Of a DNA stretch of 9,622 nt, positions 6,382 through 9,622 are shown in pieces. Each line of letters starts with the position of its first letter. Position 1 is the first letter of the stretch. The DNA lies in contig JAAXVZ010000030.1 in assembly GCA_013335235.1 (NCBI GenBank), forward strand, positions 1-9,622, given 5' to 3'. The notes under the pieces are model-generated. The model was not told the DNA's origin. It saw only the letters and a program-made list of their open reading frames with translations, and searched no databases. The translations under genes and the position numbers were made by a program. This stretch comes from Nanobdellota archaeon (GTDB taxonomy: Archaea; Nanobdellota; Nanobdellia; Woesearchaeales; GW2011-AR15).

Positions 6382-7740
6382 TTATGCGAAATCGTCAACA
6401 GTGAGCTGGATTACCTTTGAGGCCTTGTTCTTTACCTTATTATCCATTGCAATAAGTATGCTTACATCAGACTTCTCAGCTGCTGCAAGTATATCCTTGT
6501 CGATGATTCCGTCAAAGATGACTGCATGGACCCCAGAGCTTAAGCTCTTGAGTGTTGTCTGAAGCTCAGAGAGTGGCACTTTGCCCAGGATTGTCAGTTT
6601 CTCATCAAGGATATAAGCGCCTCTTGTTCCGATAAGGTCCTCTATCATCTCTGAGAATATCTCCTTCTCATGATCAGTCACAATGTACTTCTTTTCCTGC
6701 TTCTGCTCTTGCTTTGGCTCAAACCTGGCTTCAGGCTTTGGTGCCTCTTGCTGCTTGGTTTCTCGCTGCTCGAACTTTGGCTCTGGCTTCTGTTCTTGCC
6801 TTTCCTGCTGCCTGAACTCCTGTCTCTCCTGCTGCTTGTCTTGCCTAGGTTCCTGCTTCTCAAGCCTCTGGAATTGCTTCCTTGGCCTATCTTCGCCGCC
6901 TTCCTTTGGCATGAGCTCAAGCTTCACTTGCTCTGCTGAAACCCTGCTCCTGAGCGCCTTATGGATCTCTTTCTTGGTTATCTCTTCAACCTCTTTTCCA
7001 TCAGGTGCTTTTGCAACATAATCAATCTCTGCTACTCCGAGAAGCTCCTGTATTATGAGAATCCCACCCCTGTCACCATCGACAAAAGCAGTGATAACTT
7101 TCCTTTTCCCAAGCTCTACTATCTCTTCCGGGACACTAGTGCCGTTGATTGCGATAGCATTCTTGAATCCGTGTTTCAACAGATTCAGGACATCAGCGCG
7201 GCCTTCGACAACAATTATCTCATCTGATTCCTCAATTGCTGGACCTGATGCAAGCCGGCTCTTCCCATATTCCTGGATCTCCATGACCCTGACAGAATAT
7301 GCGACTTCATCTGCAATCTCCTGGGAGTCTGGCATGACTGTATCCATCATCCTTCTGAGAAGCTCTTTTGCCCTTTCTATGACAAAATTCCTCTTCGATA
7401 TTCTGACATCTTCAATCTTCTCGACTTCTATCTTGGCATTGCAAGGACCGATCCTCTGTATTATCTCCAAAGCAGCTCCAACAATAGCCGTCTCTGCCTT
7501 GTCGAGGCTTGAGGGTATTATTATAGAGCCCCGTGTCTTTCCTGCCTTGGTCTCTGTATCGACTTCTATCCTACCTATCCTGCCGGACCTCTGCAATTCC
7601 CTCAGTTCAAGCTCTGAACCAAGTAGACCTTCAGTCTGGCCGAAGATAGCTCCGATAACATCCGGCCTATCGACCACTCCTTCTATGCTGATATTTGCGT
7701 GTATGATATATTTAGCTGAAACAGGGCTGATTTTTCCCAT
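6382..7740 (-). CDS. dnaG: Archaeal DnaG primase-like protein (TOPRIM)
   Basis: 452 residues starting at an ATG (7740-7738) behind a strong Shine-Dalgarno motif. Archaeal DnaG proteins share the TOPRIM domain of bacterial primase; they associate with the RNA exosome and have been reported to make primers. The N-terminal domain (about 1-165) opens with KYIIHANISIEGVVDRPDVI and holds LLGSELELRELQRSGRIGRI, both typical of archaeal DnaG. In the TOPRIM domain (about 172-260), VVEGRAD (177-183) carries the catalytic glutamate E179 and DGD at 221-223 the metal-binding acids. Residues about 281-350 form a low-complexity linker of Gln, Glu, Lys, Arg and Pro. A conserved-looking C-terminal domain (about 352-452, EMIEDLIGTRGAYILDE...) follows. 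The thiol oxidase gene is immediately downstream. The length is within the usual range for archaeal DnaG, with a long linker. Confidence 0.96.
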   Translation of the reverse strand: MGKISPVSAKYIIHANISIEGVVDRPDVIGAIFGQTEGLLGSELELRELQRSGRIGRIEVDTETKAGKTRGSIIIPSSLDKAETAIVGAALEIIQRIGPCNAKIEVEKIEDVRISKRNFVIERAKELLRRMMDTVMPDSQEIADEVAYSVRVMEIQEYGKSRLASGPAIEESDEIIVVEGRADVLNLLKHGFKNAIAINGTSVPEEIVELGKRKVITAFVDGDRGGILIIQELLGVAEIDYVAKAPDGKEVEEITKKEIHKALRSRVSAEQVKLELMPKEGGEDRPRKQFQRLEKQEPRQDKQQERQEFRQQERQEQKPEPKFEQRETKQQEAPKPEARFEPKQEQKQEKKYIVTDHEKEIFSEMIEDLIGTRGAYILDEKLTILGKVPLSELQTTLKSLSSGVHAVIFDGIIDKDILAAAEKSDVSILIAMDNKVKNKASKVIQLTVDDFA

Positions 7741-7745
7741 ATCTA

Positions 7746-7790
7746 TCTCCTCCTAGTTTAGAGCCCTTGCACAAGAACAACTATTAAAAG
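7746..7790 (-). promoter_or_regulatory. dnaG promoter and ribosome binding site
   Basis: On the minus strand a TATA-like CTTTTAATAG (7790-7781) predicts a start near 7760. The Shine-Dalgarno motif TAGGAGGAGA (7755-7746) lies five to eight nucleotides before the ATG at 7740 and is among the strongest in the window. Confidence 0.55.
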
Positions 7791-7805
7791 CATTCCTTGA
7801 GTGAG

Positions 7806-8033
7806 TGAGGATCATGATAGTAACCGTCTTATGCGCAAGCTGATTTCCGGATTGACCGGGTTTTGATGATTATGAACAGTGTTGCCCGCAACACTAACTC
7901 CCAGGCTCATAGCTTGAGTTTCTCGTAAGCTCGCAGCTGGGTACTCTCGTGGCGGGCTGTATTATGTAAGAGTGTCTCAAACTCATCGAAAACTCCTGCT
8001 GGAGTTCTCATAAGAGGACCCATTTACATAACA
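7806..8033 (-). ncRNA. Probable structured non-coding RNA, class unidentified
   Basis: No credible reading frame covers this stretch, yet it is less A/T-rich than the surrounding spacers and full of complementary segments. On the minus strand hairpin 1 has a 9-10 bp base (about 8033-8024 with 7969-7960; TTATGTAA pairs with TTACATAA) and a 9-bp top, GAGAACTCC/GGAGTTTTC with two wobbles and loop AGCA (8009-7988). Domain 2 is closed by GCCCGC (7957-7952) with GCGGGC (7889-7884) and holds CCCAG/CTGGG and AGCTT/AAGCT; GTGTTG-CGGG-CAACAC (7894-7879) is an alternative, mutually exclusive hairpin. Domain 3 (about 7870-7811) pairs weakly: ATCAT/ATGAT and AACC/GGTT. A TATA box upstream predicts a start at the base of hairpin 1, which favours the minus strand. 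The ends do not pair, and I find no RNase P or SRP consensus. Both hairpin bases 1 and 2 are followed at once by ACA, as in H/ACA guide RNAs, but no clear kink-turn is visible. The 3' end is approximate. Confidence 0.55.
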
Positions 8034-8053
8034 GGGAAAGGGATAAAGTTTGA

Positions 8054-8062
8054 ATTTATAAG
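8054..8062 (-). promoter_or_regulatory. TATA box for the candidate non-coding RNA
   Basis: CTTATAAAT on the minus strand is close to the archaeal TATA consensus. Its centre is about 26 nt upstream of position 8032, which is the 5' base of hairpin 1. No protein start follows on this strand before dnaG, which has its own promoter. Confidence 0.5.
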
Positions 8063-8080
8063 CTTATGCATTAAACAGGC

Positions 8081-8137
8081 ATGAAACTGGTTAATTTTAT
8101 CGTCGTGAAACTACCTATTTTTAACATGTGAAAACCT
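8081..8137 (+). repeat. Three spaced copies of RTGAAAMY upstream of the cis-prenyltransferase gene
   Basis: ATGAAACTGG (8081), GTGAAACTAC (8105) and GTGAAAACCT (8128) recur at 24 and 23 nt, each of the first two followed by a T-rich stretch. A weaker match, ATGGAAAAG, is at 8148. They lie between two divergent promoters (8054-8062 minus and 8156-8167 plus), a natural place for a regulator to bind, but the motif is short and may be chance. Confidence 0.35.
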
Positions 8138-8155
8138 GTCACTCTGCATGGAAAA

Positions 8156-8167
8156 GTATTTATATAC
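8156..8167 (+). promoter_or_regulatory. TATA box for the cis-prenyltransferase gene (leaderless)
   Basis: GTATTTATATAC is centred about 25 nt before the ATG at 8186. No Shine-Dalgarno motif precedes that ATG, so the mRNA is probably leaderless. Confidence 0.6.
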
Positions 8168-8185
8168 TCCTTGCTGTTTTCAATC

Positions 8186-8887
8186 ATGATGGACCAGGTC
8201 CCAAAGCATATTGGCATAATAATGGATGGGAATAGGCGCTTCTCTGCAAAGCTGATGATGAAGCCATGGAAAGGCCATGAATGGGGTGCAAAGAAACTAG
8301 CGACTGTCCTTGAATGGTGCAAGGAATTTGACATCAGGGAGATTACAGTATATACCTTCTCTGTCCAGAATTTCACAAGGCCAAAAGATGAATTTGAATA
8401 CCTTATGAAGATATTCCTTGATAATTTTGACAAGCTGAAGACAGATAAGAGGATATTTGACAGCAAGATAAGGATAAATGTCATAGGAAGGCTGAATCTT
8501 TTCCCGCCTGAGGTCCAAGCAAGACTAAAAGAGATCATGGAACTGACAAAAAACCATGACAGATATACAATCAATTTCGCCATGGCATATGGCGGAAGGG
8601 AAGAGGTCATTGATGCAACCATACGGATTGCAGAGAAAGTGAAAGAAGGCACTCTTGACATCAGCCAGATTAATGAAGAGGTATTCAAAGAGAACCTTTA
8701 CCTGAGCGACGAGCCGGAACTGGTCATCAGAACTGGTGGAGAGCATCGGACATCAAATTTTCTCGCATATCAGGCAGCGTATTCTGAATATATATTTGTA
8801 GAGAAGATGTGGCCTGAATTCGAGAAAGAGGACTTCAAGGCTTGCCTTGCAGAGTATGCAAGCAGAAAGAGGAGATTCGGAAGGTAA
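8186..8887 (+). CDS. uppS: Cis-prenyltransferase (polyprenyl diphosphate synthase, UppS family)
   Basis: 233 residues from an ATG at 8186; ATG at 8189 and an in-frame TTG at 8171 are alternatives, but the TATA box points to 8186. All family blocks are present: HIGIIMDGNRRF with the catalytic aspartate D14, VYTFSVQNFTRP at 55-66, RINVIGR at 96-102, AYGGREE at 134-140, and ELVIRTGGEHRTSNFLAYQ with R182, R188 and S190, followed by E201. The spacing of R182/R188/S190/E201 equals that of R194/R200/S202/E213 in the E. coli enzyme. It condenses isopentenyl diphosphate onto an allylic primer in cis to make a long polyprenyl diphosphate at the membrane. In archaea this supplies the dolichol-type carrier for glycans on surface proteins, so the symbol uppS is used by family rather than product length. 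Length is normal. Confidence 0.95.
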   Translation: MMDQVPKHIGIIMDGNRRFSAKLMMKPWKGHEWGAKKLATVLEWCKEFDIREITVYTFSVQNFTRPKDEFEYLMKIFLDNFDKLKTDKRIFDSKIRINVIGRLNLFPPEVQARLKEIMELTKNHDRYTINFAMAYGGREEVIDATIRIAEKVKEGTLDISQINEEVFKENLYLSDEPELVIRTGGEHRTSNFLAYQAAYSEYIFVEKMWPEFEKEDFKACLAEYASRKRRFGR

Positions 8888-8893
8888 ACTCTG

Positions 8894-8898
8894 TTTTT
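8894..8898 (+). terminator. Short T-tract after the cis-prenyltransferase gene
   Basis: Five T residues begin six nucleotides after the stop codon. No hairpin precedes them. This fits a simple archaeal T-tract terminator but is weak evidence by itself. Confidence 0.3.
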
Positions 8899-8937
8899 AG
8901 TCGATAAATCATACCATAGTAACCTAGTTATGTCTGG

Positions 8938-8945
8938 AAAAAAAA
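8938..8945 (-). terminator. T8 tract after the pilin-like gene
   Basis: Eight T residues on the minus strand begin three nucleotides after the pilin-like stop codon. No stem-loop is needed for archaeal T-tract termination. The gene on the other strand converges on the same 60-bp spacer. Confidence 0.45.
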
Positions 8946-8948
8946 GAA

Positions 8949-9449
8949 TCAAGCTACTTTTGTGTTGATTGATCCATAAACGGTCCTTACTATGTCTGGA
9001 GAGCCGACTTTATGGTACTGCAGCAAAAGCGTCCCTTTTATTTTCTTGCCTGATTTTATCCCGATGATACAGTTCTGGAGGTTATAGGTCTGCTTTGAAC
9101 CCGTTGTCACTGTTCCTGTCCCAGTGTATTCGCATGCAGGACTCGATGCTGGTGGATCATTTGACACATTCCACATCCCTTCCATATCATCTTCTCCGTA
9201 TATCCTCAGGGTCTTTATAACGATGTTCGAATCGAGAGCATTTGTCAGCTGTATCTGCACGGTACCATCTGACGCAACATTATAGTCTGAGCATTTTATT
9301 GCGACACCGGATATGTCGCATTTATCTGGAAGGATGCTGGATAAATCCAGTACACCAAACCCTATCAACGCACCTATAGCCAGCATGACAATCAATATAG
9401 CGACACCATATATGAGCAGTGTTTCAACGGCCAGTTGAGCTTTTCTCAT
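8949..9449 (-). CDS. Type IV pilin-like protein with class III signal peptide
   Basis: 166 residues from an ATG at 9449-9447, behind the Shine-Dalgarno motif AAAGGAGGA. The N-terminus MRKAQLAVETLLIYG has the class III signature: a short basic leader, prepilin peptidase cleavage expected between A4 and Q5, Glu at residue 9, then a long hydrophobic helix to about residue 32. After PDKC comes an extracellular domain that looks beta-rich, with four cysteines (C44, C53, C106, C127) and a C-terminal part (GTLLLQYHKVGSP...VYGSI) like those of small archaeal pilin-like surface proteins. It probably assembles into, or decorates, a surface filament, or sits as a membrane-anchored surface protein. The even cysteine count fits two disulfides. 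The upstream gene overlaps its start by 26 nt, suggesting translational coupling. Which filament it belongs to cannot be told from here. Confidence 0.88.
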   Translation of the reverse strand: MRKAQLAVETLLIYGVAILIVMLAIGALIGFGVLDLSSILPDKCDISGVAIKCSDYNVASDGTVQIQLTNALDSNIVIKTLRIYGEDDMEGMWNVSNDPPASSPACEYTGTGTVTTGSKQTYNLQNCIIGIKSGKKIKGTLLLQYHKVGSPDIVRTVYGSINTKVA

Positions 9450-9622
9450 TTTTTTCCTCCTTTAACGTATTTGCAATCCTTGATAATTCATTAACATTCT
9501 CTGCAAAAGCAGGCAGGACCTTGGAGAACACCTTCTCCATTGCTTTCACATCAGAGCCTACCTCAAGTATATGCTTGTCATACTCATTGACTTTGGATAC
9601 TATCGCCCGGTTCAGGTCCGAG
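9424..9622 (-). CDS. Helical protein, partial (N-terminus beyond right edge), unknown function
   Basis: The minus-strand frame is open from the right edge (first full codon at 9621) to a TGA at 9426-9424, giving 65 residues. The visible part (SDLNRAIVSKVNEYDKHILE, then VKAMEKVFSKVLPAFAENVN, then ELSRIANTLKEEKNEKSSTGR) is charged and looks almost wholly helical, probably a coiled coil, with no membrane segment. I do not recognise the family with certainty. Its last codons overlap the pilin-like gene by 26 nt in another frame, and the Shine-Dalgarno motif of that gene lies inside it, so the two are very likely one transcript and translationally coupled. A role as a cytoplasmic accessory of a pilus or archaellum is inferred only from this coupling. 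Confidence 0.72.
   Translation of the reverse strand, partial: SDLNRAIVSKVNEYDKHILEVGSDVKAMEKVFSKVLPAFAENVNELSRIANTLKEEKNEKSSTGR

Larger units (their letters stand above)
7741..8185. other. 445-bp protein-free gap between dnaG and the cis-prenyltransferase gene
   Basis: From left to right the gap holds the dnaG ribosome binding site and promoter (7746-7790), a short GAGT tandem run (7799-7810), the candidate non-coding RNA (about 7806-8033, minus), its TATA box, an A/T-rich stretch with three spaced short repeats, and the promoter of the cis-prenyltransferase gene. I see no tRNA, 5S rRNA, insertion sequence or CRISPR array in it. Confidence 0.7.

Noticed and set aside
6670..6939. Leu/Trp-rich and Cys/Ser-rich frames opposite and across dnaG
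   Set aside because: They are mirror frames of the Gln/Glu/Lys linker codons of dnaG and have no promoter or ribosome binding site of their own.
7839..7869. C/D box guide RNA on the plus strand (CTGA at 7839, TGATGA at 7864)
   Set aside because: The boxes are in the wrong order and spacing for a C/D guide, the position before TGATGA is not a purine, and no terminal stem is visible.
7806..8033. RNase P RNA as the identity of the structured region
   Set aside because: Neither strand shows the conserved GGAAAGUCC-like region, and the ends do not form a convincing closing stem. A CCCGG near the minus-strand 3' part is too little to support it.
7806..8033. SRP (7S) RNA as the identity of the structured region
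   Set aside because: GGTCA followed by TCCGGAAA (minus strand, about 7857-7844) recalls helix 8, but the required AGCAG side is absent, the flanking pairs do not match, and the ends do not pair into the long central rod.
8081..8137. CRISPR array
   Set aside because: The repeated unit is only about eight bases, imperfect, and spaced too closely for repeats plus spacers. No cas gene is present.
8929..9000. Repeated TATGTCTGGA at about 8930 and 8991
   Set aside because: The match is short, one copy is inside the pilin-like coding sequence, and no mobile element or site structure surrounds either copy.

Overview
The window looks like a chromosomal segment of an archaeon. The evidence is an archaeal-type DnaG primase with a TOPRIM core, a HerA/DUF87-type ATPase, a type IV pilin-like protein with a class III signal peptide, a short-chain cis-prenyltransferase, and TATA boxes placed so that several mRNAs would be leaderless. 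The mix with a PrsA-like parvulin, a BdbC-type DsbB and Cys-rich pilin-like proteins is what I associate with DPANN lineages (Woesearchaeota and relatives). That placement is an inference from gene content, not proven.

Layout, left to right. A partial multi-pass membrane protein (minus, leaves the left edge) diverges from a small four-helix membrane protein (plus). This converges with a small charged protein of unknown function (minus) that lies downstream of a HerA-like ATPase (minus). HerA diverges from a membrane-anchored parvulin (plus), which is followed closely by a MutS-family ATPase without the usual mismatch-recognition domain (plus). The MutS-like gene overlaps tail-to-tail with a BdbC/DsbB-type thiol oxidase (minus), which lies just downstream of dnaG (minus). 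A 445-bp gap separates dnaG from a divergent cis-prenyltransferase gene (plus). At the right edge a helical protein (partial) overlaps a pilin-like gene by 26 nt, both on the minus strand.

The most interesting region is the dnaG/uppS gap. About 230 nt of it folds on paper into consecutive long hairpins. On the minus strand an archaeal TATA box sits about 25 nt upstream of the base of the first hairpin, so the start predicted for a transcript coincides with the start of the structure. I read it as a probable non-coding RNA gene of unidentified class. Two of the hairpins are followed at once by ACA, which makes an H/ACA-like RNA one hypothesis to test.

Functionally the window mixes nucleic-acid maintenance (DnaG, HerA-like, MutS-like) with cell-surface biogenesis (parvulin foldase, disulfide oxidase, polyprenyl carrier synthesis, pilin-like protein). 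The parvulin has exactly two cysteines and the pilin-like protein exactly four, all predicted to lie outside the membrane. They are therefore plausible substrates of the pathway the BdbC-type enzyme feeds. Initiation signals are of two kinds: leaderless for HerA, the cis-prenyltransferase and probably the MutS-like gene, and Shine-Dalgarno-led for the parvulin, dnaG, the pilin-like protein and the four-helix protein.
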